From Candidatus Rokuibacteriota bacterium (GTDB lineage Bacteria; Methylomirabilota; Methylomirabilia; Rokubacteriales; CSP1-6): a stretch of DNA of 10,155 nucleotides. The position numbers were made by a program, and so were the translations under genes. Positions 1-6,679 of the stretch are shown in pieces; the stretch's first letter is position 1, and each line of letters begins with the position of its first letter. Location: contig JACORX010000264.1 of NCBI GenBank assembly GCA_016179165.1, forward strand, positions 1 to 10,155, written 5' to 3'. A model generated the notes under the pieces. The model worked only from the letters and a program-made list of their open reading frames with translations. It ran no database searches and had not been told where the DNA came from.

Positions 1-553
1 TCGCGCGCTCTGGGGCAGCGACTACCGGCTGATCGCGGACTCGGCGTTGACCGCGAGCCTGCGTCTCGGTCCCGTCACCCTCAACCGGGGCCGTCTCGCT
101 GCTGCCGTAGCGGCCCTGACGGTGATTGCGTTGCTCTGGTTCGCCCTCACGCGCACGCGCTGGGGCCGGGCCGCGCGGGCGACGAGCCTCGACGCGGAGT
201 CGGCCGCGCTGCTCGGCATCAACACCGACTTCGCCGCGCTCACGACCCTGCTGCTGTCAGCCGCCCTCGCGGGCGCGTCGGGCGTGCTCTTCGCAACGCT
301 CCACTACGTCCATCCGGCCGGCGGCGGGTCCCTCGTCATGGTCAGCATCGTGCTCGCGCTCTGGGCCGGCATCGGGCGGATCCCGAGCCTGCTGGCGGCG
401 GGTGTCGCGCTCGGGCTCGTCGAGACGCTCGGCGTCGCCTGGGCGGGGCCCGGCTGGCGCGAGACCCTGGTCGCGGCGGCGCTGTTCCTCTCGCTGATGG
501 CCCGCGGCGGCAGCCTCGCCCGCGGGATGACGGCTGCCGGCCGCCCACGATGA
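1..553 (+). CDS. livH: Branched-chain amino acid type ABC transporter permease, LivH family (C-terminal part)
   Basis: This is the C-terminal part of an inner-membrane permease that forms the import channel with the LivM-like protein encoded next. The reading frame is open from base 2, so the gene starts upstream of the window; the TTG at 47 is internal and not a real start. The visible part has hydrophobic segments typical of LivH. It also carries the cytoplasmic coupling loop (GRAARATSLDAESAALLGIN), which in this family contacts the ATPases, followed by an Ala/Gly-rich membrane stretch and a basic tail. Its stop overlaps the next start as ATGA (550-553), which indicates translational coupling. 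Family membership is well supported by the loop and by the H-M-G-F gene order. The substrate is not determined: homologous systems import leucine-type amino acids, amides, urea or aromatic acids. Confidence 0.9.
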   Translation, partial: RALWGSDYRLIADSALTASLRLGPVTLNRGRLAAAVAALTVIALLWFALTRTRWGRAARATSLDAESAALLGINTDFAALTTLLLSAALAGASGVLFATLHYVHPAGGGSLVMVSIVLALWAGIGRIPSLLAAGVALGLVETLGVAWAGPGWRETLVAAALFLSLMARGGSLARGMTAAGRPR

Positions 554-1479
554 GCGGGAAGCGCTCGGGGCTCGTGGCGGTGACGGCACTATTGGTCCTG
601 CTTCCGGCAGTCGGCCTTCCTCCCTACTACCTGCATCTGCTGGCGACCGCCTTCGTCCTTGCCACACTCGCCTCGGCCTGGAGCGTTCTTGCCTGGGGAG
701 GGCAGATCTCCTTCGGCCAGGCAACCTTCTTCGGCGTGGGCGCCTACGCAGCGGCCCTCGCCGCGATCCACGGCGTCGCGTCGTGGGCCGCGCTCGCGCT
801 CGGCGCCGCTGCCGGCGCGGCAGCGGGCGCGCTCGTGAGCGTGGCGGCCCTGCGGCTCCACGGCGCGCCGCTGGCGCTGGCCACGCTCGCCTGCGCCGAG
901 ATCGGCCGGGGCATCGCGCTCAACTGGGAATGGCTGACCGGGGGCGGCGCGGGGATCGTCGGAATCCCCGCCCTACCGGGCCCCGCGTCGTCGCCGCGCG
1001 CCGCCGCCTACTACGTGGCGCTCCTCCTGCTGATCATCACGCTCTCCGTCTTCTCATGGATGACCGGTTCGCGGCTGGGGCTGGCGCTCGCCGCGGTGCG
1101 CGAAGATTCGGAGCGGGCGAGTCTGCTCGGCGTCAACCCCTCGACCTGGAAGCTCGCCGCCTTCACGCTCTCAGGCGGGCTCACCGGGGCGGCCGGCGGG
1201 CTCTACGCCCACATGGTGCGCGTCGTGGAGCCCGATCTCGTGTTCAGCTCCTGGTACTCCCTGGCCCCGCTCATCATGGCGACGCTCGGCGGGCCGCGCA
1301 CCGTGCTGGGCCCTGCCGCGGCGGCCATCGGCCTCTACCTCGCGAACGAGCTCGTGCTCCAGCCGGTGGTCCCCGCGCTCCACCAGGTCGGGTACGCGCT
1401 TGCGCTCATCGCCGCGGTCCTCTTCCTACCGGGGGGACTGGGCGGGCTCGTCGTGAGGCGCCGCCGTGCCGCTCCTTGA
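550..1479 (+). CDS. livM: Branched-chain amino acid type ABC transporter permease, LivM family
   Basis: Second integral-membrane subunit of the importer, 309 residues, within the usual LivM range. It starts at the ATG of the ATGA overlap with the upstream permease. Family hallmarks are the early GQISFGQATFFGVGAYAAA segment (about residues 51-69), the TGGGAGIVGIP segment in the middle, and the coupling loop LALAAVREDSERASLLGVN (about residues 178-196), which is expected to dock on the LivG/LivF ATPases. About eight to ten hydrophobic segments are visible. The protein ends in a basic RRRR tail, as expected on the cytoplasmic side. The last 14 bases overlap the GTG start of the LivG gene. I see no frameshift or missing segment. 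Substrate specificity comes mainly from the periplasmic binding protein, which is not in this window. Confidence 0.93.
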   Translation: MSGKRSGLVAVTALLVLLPAVGLPPYYLHLLATAFVLATLASAWSVLAWGGQISFGQATFFGVGAYAAALAAIHGVASWAALALGAAAGAAAGALVSVAALRLHGAPLALATLACAEIGRGIALNWEWLTGGGAGIVGIPALPGPASSPRAAAYYVALLLLIITLSVFSWMTGSRLGLALAAVREDSERASLLGVNPSTWKLAAFTLSGGLTGAAGGLYAHMVRVVEPDLVFSSWYSLAPLIMATLGGPRTVLGPAAAAIGLYLANELVLQPVVPALHQVGYALALIAAVLFLPGGLGGLVVRRRRAAP

Positions 1480-2197
1480 AGGCCGGGGCCTCTGCGTGGA
1501 CTACGGCCGCGTCCGCGCTCTCGACGGCGTGGACGTGGAGATCGAAGAGGGACAGGTCATCGGCCTGCTCGGCCCGAACGGCTCGGGCAAGACCACGCTC
1601 CTCAATGTCCTGTGCGGGCTCCTCCGCCCGACGGTGGGCGTGGTCCGCTTCGACGGCGCCCTCGTCACCGGAAAACCTCCATGGGCCTTCGGCAGGCTCG
1701 GCATCGGGCGCACCTTCCAGATCCCGCGCCCCTTCGCGGGGCTGACCGTCCTGGACAGCGTCCTCGTCGGTGTGACTCTCAGCAAAAGGCGGAGGCTCAT
1801 TCGCACCGCAGATCGCCGTCGCGAGGCCGAGCGGCTCCTGGCCATCGTCGGGCTCGACGACAAGGCGGGCGCCCTCTCGACCGAGCTCTCGCTCGGACAG
1901 ATGAAGCGCCTCGAGCTGGCCGTGGCGCTGTCCACCCGCCCGCGCCTCCTCCTCCTGGACGAGCTCGCGTCGGGGCTATCGCCGCAGGGCCGCGGCGAGG
2001 TGCTGCGGTTCTACGCGCGCCTCCGGGAGCGCGGAATCACCATCGTCGCGGTCGAGCACTCCATCGGCACGCTGGCGAGCGTCTCTGACCGGCTGATTTT
2101 GCTACATGGCGGGGTGATCGCGGCCGAGGGCCCGGCATCGAGCGTGCTCGCCTCGCCACGCGTCGCTCAGGCCTACCTCGGCGGCAGCGATGAGTGA
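1466..2197 (+). CDS. livG: ABC transporter ATP-binding protein, LivG family
   Basis: Cytoplasmic ATPase subunit of 243 residues, starting at GTG 1466 inside the end of the LivM gene. All ABC motifs are present: Walker A GPNGSGKTT (residues 36-44), Q-loop glutamine in GRTFQIPRPF (Gln85), signature LSLGQ (141-145), Walker B LLLLDE with catalytic Glu166, and the H-loop histidine in VEHS (His198). Walker B continues DELASGL rather than the usual DEPAAGL, which leaves the catalytic glutamate intact. The LivG-type Q-loop segment FQIPRPFAGLTV separates it from LivF proteins. The protein is slightly short for LivG (often about 250-260 residues), with a compact region between the Q-loop and the signature. 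It overlaps the LivF start by 8 bases. It should pair with the LivF protein to drive the two permeases. Confidence 0.94.
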   Translation: MPLLEGRGLCVDYGRVRALDGVDVEIEEGQVIGLLGPNGSGKTTLLNVLCGLLRPTVGVVRFDGALVTGKPPWAFGRLGIGRTFQIPRPFAGLTVLDSVLVGVTLSKRRRLIRTADRRREAERLLAIVGLDDKAGALSTELSLGQMKRLELAVALSTRPRLLLLDELASGLSPQGRGEVLRFYARLRERGITIVAVEHSIGTLASVSDRLILLHGGVIAAEGPASSVLASPRVAQAYLGGSDE

Positions 2198-2927
2198 GCC
2201 GCGGCCGCTGATCGAAGCGCGCGATCTCCACGCCGGCTACGGCCTAGCGCAGGTGCTCCGCGGCGCCTCGGTCGACGCCGCCGGGGGCGAGATCGTCGCG
2301 CTTCTCGGGCCCAACGGCGCCGGCAAGTCAACGCTCCTTCGTGTGATCGCCGGGCTTCTCCGCGCGACGCGCGGCGGCCTCCTCTTAGACGGCCTACCCA
2401 TCGGGCCCTCGCCTCCGTGGGAGATCGCCGCGCGAGGGCTCGTCATGGTCCCCGAGGGCGGGCGCGCGTTCGAGCCGCTCTCGGTGCGCGAGAACCTGGA
2501 GCTGGGCGCCTTCCTTCCCAGCGCGCACGCGCGGGCGGAAGAGACGATCCGGGAGGTCTTCGCGCTCTTTCCCATCCTGGAGGCTCGGCAGCGTGGGCGC
2601 GCCGAGAACCTCTCGGGCGGAGAGCGGCAGATGCTGGCGATCGGGCGCGGGCTCATGGCGCGCCCGCGGGTGCTCTGTCTCGACGACCCCTTTCTCGGCC
2701 TCGGGCGCGACGTCGCGGACAAGGTCGGCGACGCCATCCGGGCCGTCGCGGCGCGCGGCGTCGCGGTGCTCCTGGCCGGTCAGCACGTGCGCCGGCTGCT
2801 CCGCCTCGCCCACCGCGGGTACGTCCTCGAGGAGGGCCGAGTCCTGATAGAAGGCGCGAGCCCCGCGCTCGGCGACGATCCACGCCTCGCGCGCGCGCTG
2901 CTCGACGTGGGGCGGGACATCAGTTGA
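2190..2927 (+). CDS. livF: ABC transporter ATP-binding protein, LivF family, with Asp at the catalytic Glu position
   Basis: Second ATPase subunit, 245 residues, starting at ATG 2190 within the end of the LivG gene. It has Walker A GPNGAGKST (residues 40-48), the LivF-type VPEG motif (87-90), an ideal signature LSGGERQMLAIGRGLM (from 141), and a final YVLEEGRVLIEG segment as in other LivF proteins. Three positions are unusual. Walker B reads VLCLDDP, so the catalytic glutamate is Asp166. VPEGG replaces the common VPEGR. The segment usually written VEQN reads AGQH (196-199), losing the Glu. These changes fall in the ATP site, so hydrolysis there may be slow or the motor asymmetric; this is inference. 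The gene is otherwise intact and is the last of the transport operon. Confidence 0.93.
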   Translation: MSEPRPLIEARDLHAGYGLAQVLRGASVDAAGGEIVALLGPNGAGKSTLLRVIAGLLRATRGGLLLDGLPIGPSPPWEIAARGLVMVPEGGRAFEPLSVRENLELGAFLPSAHARAEETIREVFALFPILEARQRGRAENLSGGERQMLAIGRGLMARPRVLCLDDPFLGLGRDVADKVGDAIRAVAARGVAVLLAGQHVRRLLRLAHRGYVLEEGRVLIEGASPALGDDPRLARALLDVGRDIS

Positions 2928-2954
2928 GCGCCCGCGTGGGCGTGAGCGCGCGCG

Positions 2955-2963
2955 TGGTATGCT
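2955..2963 (+). promoter_or_regulatory. Possible extended -10 promoter for the cytochrome c gene
   Basis: The sequence TGGTATGCT fits an extended -10 element (TG, one base, then TATGCT at 2958-2963). No convincing -35 box is seen at the normal distance. Transcription would begin near 2970, almost exactly at the in-frame GTG at 2971. This raises the possibility of a leaderless message. It is a single short match in GC-rich DNA, so it is only a candidate. Confidence 0.3.
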
Positions 2964-3351
2964 CCGGCGGGTGAAGGCGAAATGGCTGCTGGTCATCCTG
3001 GCTCCTACCCTCCTGCTGCTGGCCGGAAGCGTCCTCGTCCTCATGTTCCGGCCGCATCCGGTCCCGAAGACCGCCACAGCCGTGCAGCGCACGTATCTCA
3101 CCCGCTGCGCCACCTGTCACGCCGCCAACGGCCGGGGCTCGTGGCGCGCGACCATCTACTTCATCCAGCCTGGTGACCTGACGGACCGCGAGGCCATGGC
3201 CCGGCTTTCCGACGACTACCTCTTCGGCATCATCAAGGACGGCGGGGCGACGATCGGCAAGCCCGGCATGCCCGCCTTCGGCTATCATCTGACCGACCCC
3301 GAGATCCGCGCGCTGGTCGCGCACGTGCGGGCGCTCTCGGCTCCCAGGTAG
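2959..3351 (+). CDS. Membrane-anchored monoheme cytochrome c (cbb3/class I-like)
   Basis: Small electron-transfer protein. A basic N-terminus and one hydrophobic segment (about residues 9-29) form a signal anchor, so the heme domain should face the periplasm. One heme c site, CATCH (residues 50-54), gives the two thioether cysteines and the proximal histidine. Met104 in KPGMPAFG is the likely distal ligand, and LTDPEIRALVAHVR is the usual C-terminal helix. It fits the cytochrome CBB3 type of single-heme domain. The start is uncertain: ATG 2959 gives 130 residues, while GTG 2971 gives 126 and starts MKAKWLLV. Neither has a strong Shine-Dalgarno, and ATG 2959 lies inside a possible -10 box. The gene sits 31 bases after the transporter operon and 35 before the crotonase gene. 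Its redox partner cannot be named. Confidence 0.85.
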   Translation: MLRRVKAKWLLVILAPTLLLLAGSVLVLMFRPHPVPKTATAVQRTYLTRCATCHAANGRGSWRATIYFIQPGDLTDREAMARLSDDYLFGIIKDGGATIGKPGMPAFGYHLTDPEIRALVAHVRALSAPR

Positions 3352-3386
3352 CGCAGATCACCGCATCCAGCCCGGAGGATTCCCCG

Positions 3387-4181
3387 ATGACCACGGACCT
3401 GCTCGAGACGATCAAGGACGGCGTCGCGGTGCTGACCATGAACCGGCCCGACCGGCTGAACGCGATGTCGCGCCCGATGCTGGACGCGATGCTGGAAGCC
3501 CTCGCGCGGCTGGCGGATGACCCGGAGGTGGGCGCGGTCGTGCTCACGGGCGCGGGCCGCGGCTTCTGCGCCGGCGGCGACGTCAAAGCCATGGCCGAGG
3601 GCACCGAGCTCGGCGGCACCACGATGGAGGAGAAAGCCCAAGCGCTGCGCTCACGGATGGAAACCTCGCGGCTCCTCCACGAGATGCCCAAGCCCACCAT
3701 CGCCATGGTGCGCGGGGCCGCGGCGGGCGCGGGGCTCTCCCTGGCGCTGGCCTGCGACATGCGCGTGGCGGGCGACACGGCGCGGTTCGGCACGGCCTTC
3801 GCGCGCGTCGGCTACTCCGGGGACTTCGGCGGCAGCTTTTTCCTGACCCAGCTCGTCGGCACCGCGAAGGCGCGCGAGCTCTACTACACGGCGGAGCTGC
3901 TGGACGCGCAGCAGGCGCTGGCGCTGGGGCTCGTCAACCGGGTCGTGCCCGACGCCGGGCTCGAGGAGGAGACCATGGCGCTGGCCCGGAAGATCGCGAA
4001 TGGACCGCGCGTCGCGCTCCGCTACATGAAGCGCAACATGAACGCCGCGGAGTCGGGCTCGCTCAAGGAGCAGCTCGACCTCGAGGCGTGGCACCACACA
4101 CGGACCGGCATGACCGAGGACCACAGGGAAGCGGCGCGCGCCTTCGTCGAGAAGCGCGAGCCCGTCTTCAAGGGGCGCTGA
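3387..4181 (+). CDS. Enoyl-CoA hydratase/isomerase (crotonase) family protein
   Basis: 264 residues, the normal length for a one-domain crotonase. ATG 3387 has a good GGAGGA Shine-Dalgarno at 3374-3379. The two oxyanion-hole segments are clear: RGFCAGGDVKAM (residues 58-69) and RGAAAGAGLSLALACD (109-124). Both glutamates that hydrate the double bond in classical enoyl-CoA hydratases are absent: by alignment with the rat enzyme from memory they become Ser118 and Phe138. An aspartate is present in YSGDFGGS (Asp146), at the position of the catalytic Asp in PaaG-type isomerases. An isomerase or another CoA-thioester reaction is therefore more likely than simple hydration. The C-terminal part (LARKIANGPRVALRYMKRN) is typical of the family. 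The next gene starts 3 bases after the stop, so the two are cotranscribed. Confidence 0.9.
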   Translation: MTTDLLETIKDGVAVLTMNRPDRLNAMSRPMLDAMLEALARLADDPEVGAVVLTGAGRGFCAGGDVKAMAEGTELGGTTMEEKAQALRSRMETSRLLHEMPKPTIAMVRGAAAGAGLSLALACDMRVAGDTARFGTAFARVGYSGDFGGSFFLTQLVGTAKARELYYTAELLDAQQALALGLVNRVVPDAGLEEETMALARKIANGPRVALRYMKRNMNAAESGSLKEQLDLEAWHHTRTGMTEDHREAARAFVEKREPVFKGR

Positions 4182-4184
4182 GCG

Positions 4185-4724
4185 ATGGCCAGGCTCCCCG
4201 ACATCCTCGGCTCGCTCGACCCCGCCGCGCAGAAGGTGTACGAGCGGATCGCCGCCAAGCGCGGAAAGATCCGCGGCCCCTACGTCCCGCTGATGCACCA
4301 CCCTGCCCTCACCGAGCGCGTCGCCGACCTCGGTGAGTACCTGCGCTTCGGCGCCACCTTGCCGGGAGACCTGCGAGAGCTCGCCATCCTCATCACCGCG
4401 CGCCACGTCGCCCAGCCGTTCGAATGGGTCATGCACGCGCCTGTGGCGAAGAAGGAAGGACTCCCGGACGACGTCATCGAGCGGATCCGAGCTCGCGGCG
4501 ACCTGGCCTCGCTGCCGGCGCGCTACGTGCGGGCCGCGCGGGTGGTACAGCACGTCCTCGCGCGCGAGTCGGTGCCGCAGCGCCTCCAGGACGAGATCCA
4601 GCAGGAAGTGAGCGTGACCGGCCTCATCGAGCTGGTCGTCCTGGCGGGCTACTACCAGACCATCGCGGCGGTCCTCTTCGCCTTCGACGTCCCGATCCCA
4701 GAGGGCACCCCCCAACCGTTCTAG
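4185..4724 (+). CDS. Carboxymuconolactone decarboxylase (CMD) family protein
   Basis: 179 residues, all-helical and AhpD/CMD-like. Recognition rests on the family layout: RGKIRGPYVPLMHHP near the start (residues 27-40), then ELAILITARH (65-74), then the active-site helix PFEWVMHAPVAKKEGL (78-93), and near the end ELVVLAGYYQTIAAVLFAFDVP. The active helix has the Glu-Trp-x-x-His pattern (Glu80, Trp81, His84). It lacks the CxxC pair of AhpD-type peroxidase members, so a thiol redox role is unlikely. Related genes commonly sit in aromatic-acid and dicarboxylate catabolic clusters. Here it follows a crotonase gene with a 3-base gap, and AAGGGG at 4171-4176 can serve as its ribosome site. The exact reaction is unknown; true 4-carboxymuconolactone decarboxylase activity should not be assumed. 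Confidence 0.85.
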   Translation: MARLPDILGSLDPAAQKVYERIAAKRGKIRGPYVPLMHHPALTERVADLGEYLRFGATLPGDLRELAILITARHVAQPFEWVMHAPVAKKEGLPDDVIERIRARGDLASLPARYVRAARVVQHVLARESVPQRLQDEIQQEVSVTGLIELVVLAGYYQTIAAVLFAFDVPIPEGTPQPF

Positions 4725-4727
4725 CCA

Positions 4728-4762
4728 GGCCCCCGAGAAGGGCCCACATGCGCCATTTGGCG
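4728..4762. other. Two short inverted repeats in the gap before the triheme cytochrome gene
   Basis: Just after the CMD stop, GGCCC (4728-4732) can pair with GGGCC (4740-4744) across a 7-base loop. A few bases further on, CGCCA-TT-TGGCG (4751-4762) is a perfect 5+5 inverted repeat. There is no T-run after either, so neither is a standard intrinsic terminator. They could be a weak terminator and an operator, or chance in GC-rich DNA. Confidence 0.25.
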
Positions 4763-4787
4763 TCAGTGTTCTTGACGGTTCGGTAAC

Positions 4788-4794
4788 AGGAGGG
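4788..4794 (+). promoter_or_regulatory. Strong Shine-Dalgarno that fixes the TTG start at 4803
   Basis: AGGAGGG lies 8 bases before TTG 4803, a near-ideal match and spacing. No ATG or GTG in frame gives a better start, and the signal peptide begins exactly at this TTG. This supports the rare TTG as the true start. Confidence 0.7.
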
Positions 4795-4802
4795 TCTGGA
4801 CG

Positions 4803-5168
4803 TTGATTCTGGCGCGCTTACTTTCTATTGTAGTCGTTCTGTTCTGGCCGCTATGGTGCCTCGCTTTTGACTCAAAGGTGAGCACTGAATTTAGCCTCAA
4901 CCAAGGAACGGGCTATTGCTTGGGTTGTCATGATGGGGTATCGGCCGCGTTGATTCATCGTAGCCATCTCGTAGATGTCAATTACGCGTTTGCCCAGATG
5001 CGCAGTAGGGGCAAACTCAAGCCGCCGGCAGCCTTAGATCCGGCCATCTATCTCAAGAATGACCAGCTCATTTGCGTGAGCTGCCACCATCCCGAGTCGC
5101 AGCAGCCGGCAAAGCTCGTACTGAGCAATGACGGATCCAGGCTCTGCCTGGCCTGCCATAACTCCTAG
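4803..5168 (+). CDS. Secreted triheme c-type cytochrome (doubled-CXXCH/cytochrome c3-like), low GC
   Basis: 121 residues beginning at TTG. Residues 1-21 (MILARLLSIVVVLFWPLWCLA) look like a Sec signal peptide, so the mature protein is periplasmic. Three CxxCH heme sites follow: CLGCH (about residue 39), CVSCH (about 91) and CLACH (about 115). The last pair has the spacing and the SRLCLACH ending of doubled-CXXCH/cytochrome c3-like proteins, and other histidines (HRSH, CHH) could be distal ligands. It probably carries electrons, possibly for a multiheme partner that is not in the window. Base composition differs sharply: three successive 60-base lines here count 47, 52 and 58% GC, against 77% for one line in the CMD gene. 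This suggests acquisition from a lower-GC source. No oxidoreductase gene lies next to it. Confidence 0.85.
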   Translation: MILARLLSIVVVLFWPLWCLAFDSKVSTEFSLNQGTGYCLGCHDGVSAALIHRSHLVDVNYAFAQMRSRGKLKPPAALDPAIYLKNDQLICVSCHHPESQQPAKLVLSNDGSRLCLACHNS

Positions 5169-5235
5169 AGTCGTCGCTCCAGGAAACCCGCCGAATCCAT
5201 AGCAGCCGGTGGTGCGGCGCGTCGCGCGCGAGATC

Positions 5236-5909
5236 CTACCCGCCGTGCGCGCTGCCCTCGCCGGCCGGTAACTCGCGTAGCGCGCGCACCGGCGACAGGA
5301 CGAGCCACACGAAGCCGAGCAGACCGCGAGCGCCCGCAGGATGCGGTGGTGGGCCACCGCGTGGAGCCCCTCGACGATCTCCGCCGTCAGCCCCACGCGC
5401 TCGCCCGAGGCGGCGGGCCGCGGTTCCGTCGCGGGGATGCCTCGAAGGACGAGCGCCGAGACGAGGAACGACACCGCGTCTACCATCACGGCGACGGCGG
5501 CGCCGAGGGTGCCGAGGAGCGTGCCTCCGAGGCCCGGTCCCACCACCTGCGCGACGGACGCGGTGACCTCGATCTTGCCGTTGGCCTCGACCAGCTTGTC
5601 GCGATCGACGAGCGTCGGGAGGAGCGACAGGTAGGCCACGTCGAAGAGCACGCTGAGAGCGCCGGTGGAGAGCGCCACCACGTAGAGGATCTCCATCCGG
5701 AGCGTGCCGGCTTCGGCGGCAAGCGGGATCAGGAGGAGAAGCGCGGCGCGGCCCACGTCCGCCGCGATCATGAGGGGCCGGCGCCGGAGCCGGTCCACCC
5801 ACACGCCCGCGAAGAGGCCGACCAGCAGGATGGGCGCCGAGCCGGCCGCCGAGAGGAGGCCCATCTGCCACGGCGTGGCGCCCAGCGAGAGCGCGGCGCC
5901 AGCGGCCTC
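5236..5909 (-). pseudogene. Remnant of an MFS exporter (MFS_3/EntS-like), N-terminally truncated and internally deleted
   Basis: From about 5905 down to about 5325 the minus strand encodes part of a 12-helix major facilitator. It runs from LSLGATPWQMGLLSAAGSAP through the MFS motif A-like loop GVWVDRLRRRPLMI and several helices to EGLHAVAHHRILRAL. The first helix and the start codon are missing: the homologous part begins right after, or overlapping, the stop of the transglutaminase-like gene (5914). Near 5311-5340 the frame breaks. The next frame carries GLLGFVWLVLSPVRALRELP and stops at 5236-5238. I recognise this as the usual C-terminal tail of such transporters. About half the protein, helices 7 to 11, is therefore gone, and the tail is joined out of frame to the middle. 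A working transporter is not expected. The matches are from memory of the family, not a search. Confidence 0.75.
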
Positions 5910-5913
5910 AGCG

Positions 5914-6657
5914 TCAGCGGACGGGAGTGCCCTCCTCGAAGCGCTCGTCGGGCGTCTCGGCGAAGAGCTCGGCGGGGTAGAAGTCGCGGAAATCCCGCTC
6001 GATGCGCTCGTAGGGGAAGTCCGACCACAGGCCGTGGTCGCAGGTGTACTCCATGTGGCGCCGCTGGGCCACGTCGAACTCCTGGAAGATTGCGTCCGAG
6101 CGGCCGTCGAACTCGGTGGGCCGCACACCAAAGCGCTCGCACATCTCGATGTTGAAGGCGGGGGCGGCCTTGACCCACCGGCCGTCGAGCCAGATCACCG
6201 CGTAGCCGTGATGGATAAACGCCGTCTTCCCGCCCATCTTGGCCTTGAGCTTCTCGGTGGTCAGGTGGTTGACCACATCCGACAGGCCGATCCCCGCCGG
6301 GATGCCCACCGCCCGTATGGCCGCCGTCAGAAGGACGGCCTTTGGGATGCAGAACACCCCTCGCGACTTGAGGACGTGGCTGGCGACGTACCGCCGCGGG
6401 TCGAGCCGGATGGAGAACGCGTCGTAGCGCCACCCGTCGCGCACGGCGTAGAAGAGCCGGACGGCGCGCCCGACGGCGCTCGTCTCACCCGCCACGGTAC
6501 CCTCGGCGAAGGCGCGCACCTCGGAAGTCGCCCAGTCGAGGTAGTAGGTGCTCTCGAGGAATTCGGGCCCGGGCGCGGGCCATTGTCCAGGCGGCCAGTG
6601 GTTCATGCGTGCCGATGCCTCCTGTTGGGGGATGCGGTGCGTGGAGTTGCTGGGCAT
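5914..6657 (-). CDS. Transglutaminase-like cysteine protein
   Basis: 247 residues, cytoplasmic by appearance (no signal peptide). The core matches transglutaminase-like/arylamine-type thiol folds: the helix after SRGVFCIPKAVLLTAAIRAVGIPA holds the nucleophile Cys103, and HHGYAVIWLDGRWV holds His149/His150. The usual third residue, the Asp of a DPTW-like motif, is not obvious: the aligned segment reads VKAAPAFN, with Ala165 at that point. The C-terminal part is rich in acidic and aromatic residues (RIERDFRDFYP). ATG 6657 is chosen because GGAGG lies 6 bases upstream (6664-6668 on the complement), with a second AGGAGG just before it. A later Met at 6606 is less well spaced. It follows the VOC gene by 48 bases in the same operon. 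The substrate is unknown; such proteins include proteases, amidases and inactive binding forms. Confidence 0.75.
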   Translation of the reverse strand: MPSNSTHRIPQQEASARMNHWPPGQWPAPGPEFLESTYYLDWATSEVRAFAEGTVAGETSAVGRAVRLFYAVRDGWRYDAFSIRLDPRRYVASHVLKSRGVFCIPKAVLLTAAIRAVGIPAGIGLSDVVNHLTTEKLKAKMGGKTAFIHHGYAVIWLDGRWVKAAPAFNIEMCERFGVRPTEFDGRSDAIFQEFDVAQRRHMEYTCDHGLWSDFPYERIERDFRDFYPAELFAETPDERFEEGTPVR

Positions 6658-6679
6658 AGAGTGCCTCCACCTCCTGTCC

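Noticed and set aside
47..553. TTG at 47 as the start of the first permease
   Set aside because: The frame is open to the window edge, residues before it fit the LivH family, and the remaining protein would lack half of its helices.
2941..2957. GCGCGCGCG run as a Z-DNA or regulatory repeat
   Set aside because: Short alternating GC runs are expected at this base composition and it shows no further structure.
3651..4715. Minus-strand open frame (354 codons) opposite the crotonase and CMD genes
   Set aside because: Shadow of two well-supported genes; the product is low-complexity, rich in Arg, Val, Asp and Gly.
4772..4800. TTGACG as a -35 box for the triheme cytochrome
   Set aside because: At 16-18 bases downstream there is no acceptable -10 hexamer, and the spacing would put transcription start at the start codon or beyond.
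5034..5235. Extension of the MFS frame beyond the break, across the end of the cytochrome gene
   Set aside because: After the break near 5311 the frame encodes Ser/Arg/Cys-rich residues unlike any transporter; the genuine tail is in another frame and stops at 5236.
5169..5235. Terminator between the converging cytochrome gene and MFS remnant
   Set aside because: No stem followed by a T-run on either strand; nothing else recognisable in these 67 bases.
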